Assembly (NCBI GenBank): GCA_018970085.1
Contig: JAGWXD010000023.1
Span: 1 to 46,011, forward strand
DNA: 46,011 nucleotides
Source of the DNA: Cyanobacteria bacterium REEB459
GTDB taxonomy: Bacteria > Cyanobacteriota > Cyanobacteriia > Phormidesmidales > Phormidesmidaceae
Direction of reading: 5' to 3'
Made by a program: the position numbers and the translations under genes. This document shows, piece after piece, positions 38,302 to 46,011 of the stretch (the first letter of the stretch is position 1; each line of letters opens with the position of its first letter). The notes under the pieces are model-generated. The model saw only the letters and a program-made list of their open reading frames with translations, searched no databases and was not told the DNA's origin.

Positions 38302-39171
38302 TCAGTCTGGCAGAATGGCCCTATCGATACCCGTTTCTTCTAAACTCAGGGGGTCTCGTTTTAGGTTTCTAACCCTCAGGTCCCGGTAAAAATCTTGCTG
38401 AGAGAGCTCTACCTTGGACTGGGCGGAGAGGAACAATAATCCCCAAAATACCCCAACTCGCTCATGGATAGCGGCGGCGTGCTCGGTTTCAAATTCGTGA
38501 TTGGACTTCAGGTCGGCGGGTTGAAACTGGGGCCATTGTTCTAGCAAATGTTCAAAGTCTAACCAGCGCTGGTCCTGCTCCAGGGTGTCCCAGTAGGCAT
38601 CTATAAACATTTCCAGGGCAGCGGCGATTTCCGATAGGTTCTCCTGGTGAGCCAGTTGGGCGATCGCTCGCACAGCCTGGCGCTTGGCCTGGGGCCGGGG
38701 ACGGCGGGCTCGGGATTTGGGGATTTGGTCGGCCATTACCGCCGCAATCGTCTCCAGTTGTTGGATTAACTCCTGCAGGGTGACCCGGCGGCGTTGCGGA
38801 GCCGGGGCCGTAGCCCGTCGATGCAGTCGCTGCTCCAGGTTACGGGGTAGGGTGAGGGCTGCCAATTCCGGTTCTTGGTCCCAGAGTCCTTCCTCCGCCT
38901 GCTCTTCACTGGCCTGGGCCTCCGACCGGACCATTGTGTCGGCCTTCAGCAACACCAGCATAGAGGCATAGAGAAAGGCTTGGCCAGACTCTGACAGGTT
39001 AGCCTCATAGGGGGTACGCCCCTGCCCCGCCAGGATTTCGGCCCGGGCCTTGAGACTCTGGAGAAAGCGATCAATGACCTCAATCACCTTGACGTTCCAG
39101 GGGTCAATTTCTCCCTGTTCGGCCAGGTCAATTAAAAAGGCAATGGCGGTTTCAGCCAGAGAAGAAGACAT
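38302..39171 (-). CDS. scpA: Segregation and condensation protein A
   Basis: A 289-residue kleisin that bridges SMC heads with ScpB to form the chromosome-condensing complex. Typical blocks are the N-terminal LIDLAEQGEIDPWNVKVIEVIDRFL, LSESGQAFLYASMLVLLKADTM, and the C-terminal winged helix around FWGLLFLSAQSKVELSQQDFY. The central charged linker is variable, as in other ScpA proteins. scpB and smc are not adjacent. The start is at ATG 39169-39171. A 10-bp tandem repeat (39288-39307) lies about 120 bases upstream. It precedes pyrG on the same strand. Confidence 0.92.
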   Translation of the reverse strand: MSSSLAETAIAFLIDLAEQGEIDPWNVKVIEVIDRFLQSLKARAEILAGQGRTPYEANLSESGQAFLYASMLVLLKADTMVRSEAQASEEQAEEGLWDQEPELAALTLPRNLEQRLHRRATAPAPQRRRVTLQELIQQLETIAAVMADQIPKSRARRPRPQAKRQAVRAIAQLAHQENLSEIAAALEMFIDAYWDTLEQDQRWLDFEHLLEQWPQFQPADLKSNHEFETEHAAAIHERVGVFWGLLFLSAQSKVELSQQDFYRDLRVRNLKRDPLSLEETGIDRAILPD

Positions 39172-39287
39172 AGGGAGAACTTTAAAGATTGACCGGCGAA
39201 AAGATCGAGCGGCGATCGCTGGGGGGCAATTGACCCATACCCCTGGGCCTTGAGAATTAAATCAGATTAAGGTCAGAATAAGTCCAA

Positions 39288-39307
39288 ATATTTCCATATA
39301 TTTCCAT
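39288..39307 (-). repeat. 10-bp tandem duplication upstream of scpA
   Basis: ATATTTCCAT occurs twice in tandem (39288-39297, 39298-39307) without mismatch, in AT-rich DNA upstream of scpA on the minus strand. On the scpA strand the unit reads ATGGAAATAT. Confidence 0.95.
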
Positions 39308-39365
39308 CCAAGGCACCCGGTGCTATTCCCAAGGATTTTAAGCTATTTCTTACCGATTGGCATAG

Positions 39366-39728
39366 TCAGGCGTAGGCCTGGTCACTATCGCTAGTTTTGG
39401 GCGAACTATCGGCGGCGGGTAACAGCAGGCTTTGCTCCTCCAGTTGTACCCGATAGCGCTCCACATCCTGTTCTAGTTCTTGAATGCGGAGTTCCCGGTT
39501 CTGTACCTGTTTGCCTACTGATAGGTAGCCCTGTACTTGGGCCCACACACTAAACACCCAGGCCAGCACTGCCCCAATCCCCATGGCAATGATCAGCTCT
39601 ACACAGAGGGGAGCTTCTACATCCAGTCCTCTAGCGATGTGAATTAGGACCGGCTCGGTGTTTTCAATCCCAAAAAGCACCAGTGCCAGAGCAATGACAA
39701 AAATGACAACAAAGTTAATCTGTTTCAT
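39366..39728 (-). CDS. LapA domain membrane protein
   Basis: A 120-residue protein of the LapA (DUF1049) family with two transmembrane helices (about residues 5-24 and 42-66) and a cytoplasmic coiled coil (about 72-103, NRELRIQELEQDVERYRVQL). E. coli LapA works with LapB in controlling lipopolysaccharide synthesis through LpxC; whether the cyanobacterial protein does the same is not shown. The start at ATG 39726-39728 is clear. It is transcribed in the same direction as scpA, with a 194-base gap after it that has no gene, and after the DUF3153 gene with 150 bases between, so it is probably on its own transcript. Confidence 0.85.
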   Translation of the reverse strand: MKQINFVVIFVIALALVLFGIENTEPVLIHIARGLDVEAPLCVELIIAMGIGAVLAWVFSVWAQVQGYLSVGKQVQNRELRIQELEQDVERYRVQLEEQSLLLPAADSSPKTSDSDQAYA

Positions 39729-39878
39729 GGTTGTGGATGCTAACTGTTTACCCCTATTCTACGCGGCTATGGCAAAAGGGCCCGGGGCGATCGCTCCCCC
39801 CCTGGTCTCTCCTTACTATCTGCTCCCTATTAGGGCCGGGTTAACCATCGACAGTGGATACAGGGCCTCATTCTAGGC

Positions 39879-40703
39879 TCAACCTGGGGTTTTACCAGAG
39901 GTTTCCGGGGTTTTGCCAGTCAAGGGCGCAGCCAGGAGTCGATAGCGCAAAACATAGCCCAGCACCACTATCAGGGCAATGATCAAGCTGCCAATGCCGA
40001 CCACGTCAGGCAGCCAAAAGATGACATCAAGATGGTTCAAAGCTCCTGGCTGCAACTGCCAGGATAGCTCTCCGGCAGGGGAGATAGCCGCCGCCTCAGG
40101 ACTCGAAGCCAGCACCCGACTACCCCAGGGAGTCACCAGTCTGAAGGCCAACCTAACCCAGCTTTGGCTGGCCTCTGTCGGCCCCTGCCCGGGTATATGC
40201 CTTAAGGAGTGCAGATCGAAGTCACCAACAAGGTGGTTACGATTGACCAGCAGCCAATGGGTCTGGTGAATTTTCAGGCTCACAGGCAGGGGATTAAGCG
40301 GCGATCCCATGAGCCTATCAATAGAGGCCATGGCGGTCCAGGTTTGGCTAAAGCGTTGCTCTAAATCTTGACTATTGACGAAGGGCACAACCAGATCCAA
40401 CCGGTCAGGGGTTCGACTAAGGCGACCGCCTAACGGCCTTACCTGTTTTTGTAAAGTTGTCAGCCAGGTCTCCAGGTTAGGGCTAGTCAGTAACCCTTGG
40501 CCCTGACTCAGGTGTATAGATTGAACAATCTGACCGCCGCCCTGGTAATCAAAATGGACGGTTAGGTCTGATGCCAAACATCCGCTCATCGATAAACCCA
40601 GCCCTAAAACCAGCAGCAGGGATAACCCCATCGATCGCTGCTTCAGCCTTAACCCAAGGGCCAGAGCGATCCTGGCTAGGCTATCGAGGTGCGGAAGCAA
40701 CAT
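39879..40703 (-). CDS. DUF3153 family lipoprotein
   Basis: A protein of about 274 residues from a cyanobacterial family of unknown function. A signal segment (SMGLSLLLVLGLGLSMSGC) ends in a lipobox-like MSGC, suggesting an N-terminal lipid anchor; one transmembrane helix near the C-terminus (VGIGSLIIALIVVLGYVL) adds a second anchor. The middle part is a beta-rich domain (DLTVHFDYQGGGQIVQSIHL). The start is uncertain: ATG 40701-40703 gives a 24-residue leader before the signal, while ATG 40629-40631 (MGLSLLL) would place the signal directly at the N-terminus and may be the better choice. It follows the M23 peptidase gene by 13 bases and is co-transcribed with it. Confidence 0.78.
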   Translation of the reverse strand: MLLPHLDSLARIALALGLRLKQRSMGLSLLLVLGLGLSMSGCLASDLTVHFDYQGGGQIVQSIHLSQGQGLLTSPNLETWLTTLQKQVRPLGGRLSRTPDRLDLVVPFVNSQDLEQRFSQTWTAMASIDRLMGSPLNPLPVSLKIHQTHWLLVNRNHLVGDFDLHSLRHIPGQGPTEASQSWVRLAFRLVTPWGSRVLASSPEAAAISPAGELSWQLQPGALNHLDVIFWLPDVVGIGSLIIALIVVLGYVLRYRLLAAPLTGKTPETSGKTPG

Positions 40704-40716
40704 GGTTGAGACCCCA

Positions 40717-41415
40717 TCAGCGTCCGCCTGAGCGGGACACAACGGCTTGCTGGCTGAGGTACATCGCCTGCAAAACTAGGGCCGGATCAACCCAGCCACC
40801 CTGGTATTGAATACCCCAATGCAGGTGGGGGCCGGTAGTGCGTCCGGTCATGCCGACGCGACCAATCCGGGCGCCGGCGGCAATCAGTTGTCCCTGACGA
40901 ATTTGAACGCCCCCGTCACGGTCGATTAAAAAGCTGCCGTGGCTATCCTTTTCCACCTGACCGTGCATATGGCAATAGATATGAGTCCAGGCTCCCGACT
41001 TAATGGCAACCGAGGTACCGCAGGCCCCTTGATCTTCTACCCACAGCACCTCACCAGCCCACCAGCTACGAACATAGCTGCCATCAGGGGCGGCCATATC
41101 TAAGCCATAGTGAAACCGTTGGTTGCCAGTGTCAGGGTCGGCCCGATAACCAAAGGGAGAAGTGTAGGTTTGAAAATTTTCTACAGGGAAGGAAGCCCTA
41201 GCCCACAGAGCTGCCGTACTGGAGGCACTGCTATTGCGGCTGGAGAGAGCGATGGACTGGGCCTGGGCCGAGATCGCCAGGGGAGCACTAACCACCGGTG
41301 CTAGCAGGGTGAGGACAACCACAAGCCGCCTGCATAGCCAGCTATAGGGCTGATGCCAGTCCGGCTGACGACTATGGGGAGGACGACAAAGGTTTGCAGA
41401 AAACCAGTTGATCAT
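40717..41415 (-). CDS. M23 family metallopeptidase
   Basis: A 232-residue exported peptidase that probably cuts peptide cross-links of peptidoglycan. A long N-terminus is followed by a hydrophobic segment (LVVVLTLLAPVVSAPLAISAQA) that serves as signal peptide or anchor. The LytM domain has its zinc-binding histidine and aspartate in HYGLDMAAPDG, a second histidine in IYCHMH, and the catalytic HLHW motif near the C-terminus, so the active site is complete. The start is placed at ATG 41413-41415 (MINWFSANL); an upstream ATG at 41439 adds eight residues. The DUF3153 lipoprotein gene follows immediately, suggesting shared work at the cell envelope. Confidence 0.88.
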   Translation of the reverse strand: MINWFSANLCRPPHSRQPDWHQPYSWLCRRLVVVLTLLAPVVSAPLAISAQAQSIALSSRNSSASSTAALWARASFPVENFQTYTSPFGYRADPDTGNQRFHYGLDMAAPDGSYVRSWWAGEVLWVEDQGACGTSVAIKSGAWTHIYCHMHGQVEKDSHGSFLIDRDGGVQIRQGQLIAAGARIGRVGMTGRTTGPHLHWGIQYQGGWVDPALVLQAMYLSQQAVVSRSGGR

Positions 41416-41810
41416 GTGGCAGGGGTGAAATAGAAGCAAAACAATTTTTCCTTAGGTTACCGCAAATAAGCGGAGAGGGCGGGTGTTTACAAACCTTCAG
41501 AGCAATTTTGAGGGGCAATTTTAGGGGCAACTCGAGGACTGGACTGGCCAAAACCAGGACCAGAGAGGTTTATTCGCCATGGCAGAATATAAATAAATTC
41601 TTAAACTATCTGCCTGACCCACCTCCACCAGAGCTGAATTTGAAACGTTGCTTATAATTTGTATAGGAATTGTAGGATTTCACTGTTCTTTCTTCATTCT
41701 TGGTGCTAGTCTACAATAGCGTCTATGTATCGATGTAAAACTAGCTGCCTGGCAGAGTTAGGGAATAGGGTTCGGGACGGCTGTAACTGGCAAAATAATG
41801 CCCCTCTAAA
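41416..41810. promoter_or_regulatory. Regulatory region upstream of rpaA
   Basis: This 395-base divergent spacer holds no gene. A TATAAT hexamer lies at 41653-41658 and TACAAT at 41712-41717; neither has a clear -35 partner, which is common in cyanobacteria. Three imperfect 12-bp tandem units (AGGGGCAATTTT type) occupy 41499-41534. The long distance from TATAAT to the start codon would give rpaA a leader of about 145 bases. Confidence 0.4.
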
Positions 41811-42545
41811 ATGATGCCTCGTATACTCGTCATCGATGATGATTCAGCGATCGCAGAGTTGGTTTCTGTGAACCTAGAAATGGCCGGCTATGATGTGAAT
41901 CAAGCTGGCGATGGGGTTAAGGGCCAGGCTCTAGCGGTCCAGCTGATGCCCGATTTGATTATGTTGGATTTAATGCTTCCCAAAGTGGATGGGTTGACTG
42001 TTTGTCAGCGACTCCGTCGCGATCGCCGCACCGCTGATATTCCCGTACTAATGTTAACGGCCCTGAGTCAAACCCAGGACAAGGTAGACGGTTTCAACGC
42101 TGGAGCCGACGATTATTTAACCAAGCCCTTCGAACTGGATGAAATGCTGGCTCGGGTCAGGGCCTTGTTGCGCCGCACTGATCGCATTCCCCAGGCGGCC
42201 AAGCACAGCGAAATTTTGAATTACGGTCCCCTTACCCTGATTCCAGAGCGCTACGAGGCCATCTGGTTTGACCAAACGGTTAAGCTCACCCACTTAGAAT
42301 TTGAGCTGCTGCACTGCCTATTGCAGCGCCACGGCCAAACCGTCTCCCCCAGCCAGATTCTGCAAGAAGTTTGGGGCTACGAGCCCAACGACGATATTGA
42401 GACCATTCGGGTCCACGTACGTCACCTGCGAACCAAGCTCGAACCCGATCCCCGCCATCCGAGGTATATTAAAACCGTCTACGGTGCAGGCTACTGTTTA
42501 GAGTTGCCGGCCCTGGTTCAACCAGTGGAAGAATTTGCATCCTAG
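41811..42545 (+). CDS. rpaA: Response regulator RpaA
   Basis: A 244-residue OmpR-type response regulator. The receiver has the acidic pocket VIDDD, phospho-acceptor Asp53 in MLDLMLPK, Thr in MLTAL and Lys in TKPFE; the winged-helix domain has the family signature [20 protein letters not shown] and [25 protein letters not shown]. The sequence fits RpaA, the circadian output regulator phosphorylated by SasA and dephosphorylated by CikA that drives dusk gene expression; it was first described for phycobilisome energy transfer. It differs from RpaB in the N-terminus. Two successive ATGs (41811 and 41814) are both possible. recR begins 35 bases after the stop. Confidence 0.85.
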   Translation: MMPRILVIDDDSAIAELVSVNLEMAGYDVNQAGDGVKGQALAVQLMPDLIMLDLMLPKVDGLTVCQRLRRDRRTADIPVLMLTALSQTQDKVDGFNAGADDYLTKPFELDEMLARVRALLRRTDRIPQAAKHSEILNYGPLTLIPERYEAIWFDQTVKLTHLEFELLHCLLQRHGQTVSPSQILQEVWGYEPNDDIETIRVHVRHLRTKLEPDPRHPRYIKTVYGAGYCLELPALVQPVEEFAS

Positions 42546-42568
42546 ATATTTATCCCTCCATACTGGGC

Positions 42569-42583
42569 AGGAGAAATTCTATT
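42569..42583 (+). promoter_or_regulatory. Ribosome-binding site and AUU start of recR
   Basis: AGGAG at 42569-42573 is followed by seven bases and then ATT at 42581. The spacing is ideal for initiation at that codon, and the codons that follow match the conserved RecR N-terminus. Confidence 0.6.
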
Positions 42584-43174
42584 TATACCCGTCCCCTGGC
42601 TCGACTGATCGAAGAATTCCAGCGTTTGCCTGGGGTCGGCCCCAAGTCTGCCCAACGCTTAGCTTTGCATATTCTAAAGCGGCCCCAACCCGAAGTTCAA
42701 GCCTTGGCCCAGGCTCTTCTGGAGGCTAAAAGTCAGGTAGGTCATTGCTCTATCTGTTTTCACCTGTCAGCGGAGCCTATTTGCGATATCTGTAATGCCA
42801 CCAGTCGAGACCAGCGAGTGCTCTGCGTTGTCGCTGACTCCCGTGATGTGATTGCTATTGAAAAAACCCGAGAATATAAGGGTAAATACCACGTATTGGG
42901 GGGCCTGATTTCTCCGATGGATGGCATTGGACCTGAGCAACTGAGCATCAGTGCCTTAGTCCACCGGGTCACTAAGGAGGCGATCGAAGAGGTGATTATG
43001 GCTATCAGCCCCAGTATTGAGGGAGACACCACTACTCTTTATATCGGGCAGCTCCTCAAGCCCTTCACCCGGGTCACCCGAATTGCCTTTGGTTTACCCA
43101 TGGGGGGTGATCTAGAATACGCCGATGAAATCACCCTGGCCCGGGCGTTAGAAGGTCGGCGAGAACTAGAGTAG
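42581..43174 (+). CDS. recR: Recombination mediator RecR, probable AUU start
   Basis: The 197-residue product acts with RecF and RecO to load RecA at gaps. From the proposed start it reads (I)[24 protein letters not shown], the expected N-terminal helix-hairpin-helix, then a zinc finger with four cysteines (CSIC...CDIC), a Toprim domain ([26 protein letters not shown]) and a C-terminal Walker-B-like part. No ATG, GTG or TTG precedes this conserved N-terminus in frame. ATT at 42581-42583 lies seven bases after an AGGAG ribosome-binding site (42569-42573), so I place the start there. The first standard start codon, TTG 42626, would cut off 15 conserved residues. It is on the rpaA transcript. 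Confidence 0.85.
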   Translation: MYTRPLARLIEEFQRLPGVGPKSAQRLALHILKRPQPEVQALAQALLEAKSQVGHCSICFHLSAEPICDICNATSRDQRVLCVVADSRDVIAIEKTREYKGKYHVLGGLISPMDGIGPEQLSISALVHRVTKEAIEEVIMAISPSIEGDTTTLYIGQLLKPFTRVTRIAFGLPMGGDLEYADEITLARALEGRRELE

Positions 43175-43432
43175 GGTTTACCTTAGCCAGCCAGGTCAGG
43201 TAACCAGGCCCAGAGCATAGGAAGATTGGAAGGACCTGGCAAAATCCATCCTTTGCTGTTGCCCCCAGGCCCACTCAGGGGTCCCGGGCAGCTACCCCCG
43301 GCAGTCTTGAGAAGGAAAATCAGCAATGATTGAAAATAATCCCGATGGGGCGTTCCCGTCTAGTGATAATCTGAAAGGTGGCGCTTTGGAATCTAACAGT
43401 GCCATAGAAGTCGCTAGATAAGCTGATCATAG

Positions 43433-44902
<1,470 letters not shown>

Positions 44903-44912
44903 ACCGATAGAG

Positions 44913-44945
44913 AGTCAGACTTCTCCTCTAACGAGAAGTCTGACT
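44913..44945 (+). promoter_or_regulatory. 13-bp perfect hairpin between atpB and atpC
   Basis: AGTCAGACTTCTC (44913-44925) and GAGAAGTCTGACT (44933-44945) pair perfectly with a 7-base loop, ten bases after the atpB stop. No U-tract follows, so full termination is unlikely. The hairpin could stabilise the atpB message or reduce atpC expression to match the 3:1 subunit ratio. Confidence 0.85.
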
Positions 44946-44977
44946 GACTGCCTACGTTAACCTATCTGATTTTCCCT

Positions 44978-45385
44978 ATGGCCCTAACTGTTCGTGTAAT
45001 TGCTCCAGATAAAACCGTCTGGGACTCTGAGGCTGAGGAGGTCATTCTGCCCAGCACTACCGGTCAGCTTGGCATTCTGCCTGGCCATGCTCCTTTGCTA
45101 ACCGCTTTAGACATCGGAGTGATGCGGGTTAAGGCGAATAAAACCTGGACTCCCATTGCCTTGATGGGGGGGTTTGCCGAGGTGGACAGCAATCAGGTTA
45201 TTATTCTGGTAAATGGTGCAGAGCGGGGCGAAAGCATTGATGCAACCACTGCCCGCGCTGCCTATGAAGCAGCAGAAGCTGAGCTGGCTCGGGTTAATCC
45301 TGAAGATAAGCAAGCTGTGATTCAAACCCGTCAGGCAGTAAAGCGAACCCGGGCTCGGTTGCAGGCTTCCGAAGGCCTTAAGTAA
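44978..45385 (+). CDS. atpC: ATP synthase F1 subunit epsilon
   Basis: The 135-residue epsilon subunit, part of the central stalk and an inhibitor of ATP hydrolysis in the dark. The N-terminal beta sandwich is typical (LTVRVIAPDKTVWDSEAEEVILPSTTGQLGILPGHAPLLTAL), with the conserved LPGHAP motif; the C-terminal two-helix domain is Ala/Glu/Arg rich. Length is normal. It is the second gene of the atpB-atpC operon, 75 bases after atpB. A single beta subunit of three per enzyme pairs with one epsilon, so expression should be lower, which may be the purpose of the preceding hairpin. Confidence 0.96.
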   Translation: MALTVRVIAPDKTVWDSEAEEVILPSTTGQLGILPGHAPLLTALDIGVMRVKANKTWTPIALMGGFAEVDSNQVIILVNGAERGESIDATTARAAYEAAEAELARVNPEDKQAVIQTRQAVKRTRARLQASEGLK

Positions 45386-45416
45386 GGTCGAAAACCTCAA
45401 GCCTCCCAGCCAGGGT

Positions 45417-45511
45417 TGGCACTCGCTCACTGGCCTTAGCCAGTGCTATGCTTTGGTGATTTAAACAACTATGGGGTACCAGCGTACCCTATAGTTGTTG
45501 AATGAGTGCCA
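45417..45511 (+). other. Three-way-junction-like fold downstream of atpC
   Basis: An outer 8-bp pairing, TGGCACTC (45417-45424) with GAGTGCCA (45504-45511), encloses two hairpins: CACTGGC/GCCAGTG (45428-45434, 45439-45445) and a 16-bp stem of 45464-45479 with 45484-45499 (one G.U pair, loop CAGC). A third hairpin, GGCTAT/ATAGCC, follows at 45512-45526. No U-run is present. It could be the operon's 3' end, a small RNA, or a mobile-repeat remnant. Confidence 0.7.
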
Positions 45512-45719
45512 GGCTATTTCATAGCCAGAGTGCTTAGCTTAGATTTCGGCACTGGTCAGCGATTATCTTAAATGGCAAGTAGGGTTGTCAAAAACTGGCT
45601 AACTCGGCTTTGACAAACATAACCGTAGTCCTGAGTAATTAGGAGAGACTTCAGGGTCTAAGGGGGAGCAGAAGGGCTTGAACTCAAGTCAAACAGTTCA
45701 CACACAGGACCGAGAGCTG

Positions 45720-45868
45720 ACCGGTGATCTAAGGTGTAAGACAAAATGTGAAGGAGCCACGCAAATACTGGGAGGGTTCTGACCCACCCCTAGGCCGTTG
45801 CAGGTGGCTAGGACACCTATTCCAAGTCAGAGGAAACTAGAGCTCCGACTGGCGGCCTGCAAGAGCCT
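45720..45868 (+). ncRNA. Possible group II intron remnant (domains I-III part)
   Basis: The stretch with TCTAAGGTGTAAG, AAGGAGCCACGCAAATA, GGGAGGG-TTCTGA-CCCACCC, GGTGGCTAGGACA and GTCAGAGGAAACTAG closely recalls the region upstream of the maturase gene in cyanobacterial group II introns. It is not translatable and is strongly structured. I see no 5' GTGCG end and no domain V in the window, so at best it is a truncated or interrupted copy. An IS982-family element begins where domain IV would be expected. Confidence 0.4.
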
Positions 45869-45892
45869 GCTTAACCTGAGTTCGGGTTAAGC
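45869..45892. repeat. Inverted repeat at the transposase stop, candidate IS end
   Basis: GCTTAACC (45869-45876) and GGTTAAGC (45885-45892) are perfect 8-bp inverted repeats around TGAGTTCG. The transposase stop codon lies in the right arm. The sequence could be the terminal repeat of the insertion sequence or a transcription stop at its edge. Confidence 0.5.
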
Positions 45893-46009
45893 CGATGGGG
45901 GAAGAGCGAAGTCAAGATTGAGCGAGGGCTTCTTGGGCTGATGGCAGTAGGCAATCAAGCCACAGAGAACATTGACCATAAAGTTGGCGGGGCTGCGATG
46001 CCTGGAATG
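45887..46009 (-). mobile_element. IS982-family transposase, C-terminal end (partial)
   Basis: Forty codons and the stop (45887-45889) are in the window; the gene continues beyond the right edge. The residues read [21 protein letters not shown] and then [13 protein letters not shown]. This matches the usual C-terminus of IS982-family DDE transposases of cyanobacteria (EHSRHRS...N...L.GL.AY...KKPSL). The stop codon is followed, within a few bases, by an inverted repeat that may mark the end of the element. Whether the element is intact cannot be judged from this fragment. Confidence 0.8.
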
Positions 46010-46011
46010 CT

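Larger units (their letters stand above)
45386..45886. other. Non-coding, structured region after atpC
   Basis: No open frame with protein features exists in these 501 bases. The left third holds a nested set of hairpins (45417-45526), the right third resembles part of a group II intron, and the right edge meets an IS982 transposase gene. Details are in separate entries. Confidence 0.6.

Noticed and set aside
45440-45600. tRNA or known small RNA in the hairpin region after atpC
   Set aside because: The stems do not fit the tRNA cloverleaf lengths, and no T-loop GTTCGA sequence or CCA-adjacent acceptor stem is present.

Overview
The window is chromosomal DNA from a cyanobacterium, probably a filamentous or Leptolyngbya-like lineage with mid-range GC. 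The markers are phycobilin-type heme oxygenase, RpaA, Ycf46, CGLD27, DUF3119, DUF3086 and DUF3153 proteins, the split atpB-atpC (beta-epsilon) operon, and roughly thirty copies (counted by eye) of the HIP1 octamer GCGATCGC. No tRNA or rRNA gene, CRISPR array or prophage was seen.

Layout. 1-240: 5' end of a leftward pstC-like phosphate permease gene. 494 bp to 6.9 kb: aquaporin Z with a clear terminator, an alpha/beta hydrolase, a secreted choloylglycine-hydrolase-type amidase, an A-type Fe-S carrier that overlaps a DUF58 protein tail to tail, and the DUF3119/DUF3086 pair. 6.9-13.6 kb, leftward: heme oxygenase, ComF, a CLC protein with CBS domains, an EEP-family hydrolase, an SH3 protein and the Ycf46 AAA ATPase. 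13.8-22.9 kb: plastoquinone-type UbiA prenyltransferase plus rhodanese, a GerMN lipoprotein candidate, pyrB, an ArsR regulator, a PlsC-like acyltransferase, rsfS-CGLD27-asparaginase, a HAD phosphatase and ruvB. 22.9-33.9 kb: a 1,221-residue STAND ATPase with WD40 repeats, glutamate dehydrogenase, a pentapeptide protein, a DUF554 membrane protein, carB and the ribosome-assembly GTPase RbgA. 34-41.4 kb: moeA, a MerR-like regulator, a NIL-ferredoxin, pyrG, scpA, a LapA-like protein, a DUF3153 lipoprotein and an M23 peptidase. 41.8-45.4 kb: rpaA-recR and atpB-atpC. The last 600 bp are non-coding and mobile: several strong hairpins, a block resembling domains I-III of a group II intron, and the C-terminus of an IS982-family transposase running off the edge.

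Most genes are core metabolism and housekeeping: pyrimidine synthesis is represented by pyrB, carB and pyrG at three separate loci. I did not find one large undescribed system. The most interesting signals are small: a LexA-like dyad inside a near-consensus ruvB promoter, a probable AUU start codon for recR, a 13-bp perfect hairpin between atpB and atpC, a branched RNA-like fold after atpC, a possible intron remnant cut by an insertion sequence, gene pairs whose start or stop codons interlock in four bases, and short perfect tandem duplications at three gene fronts.
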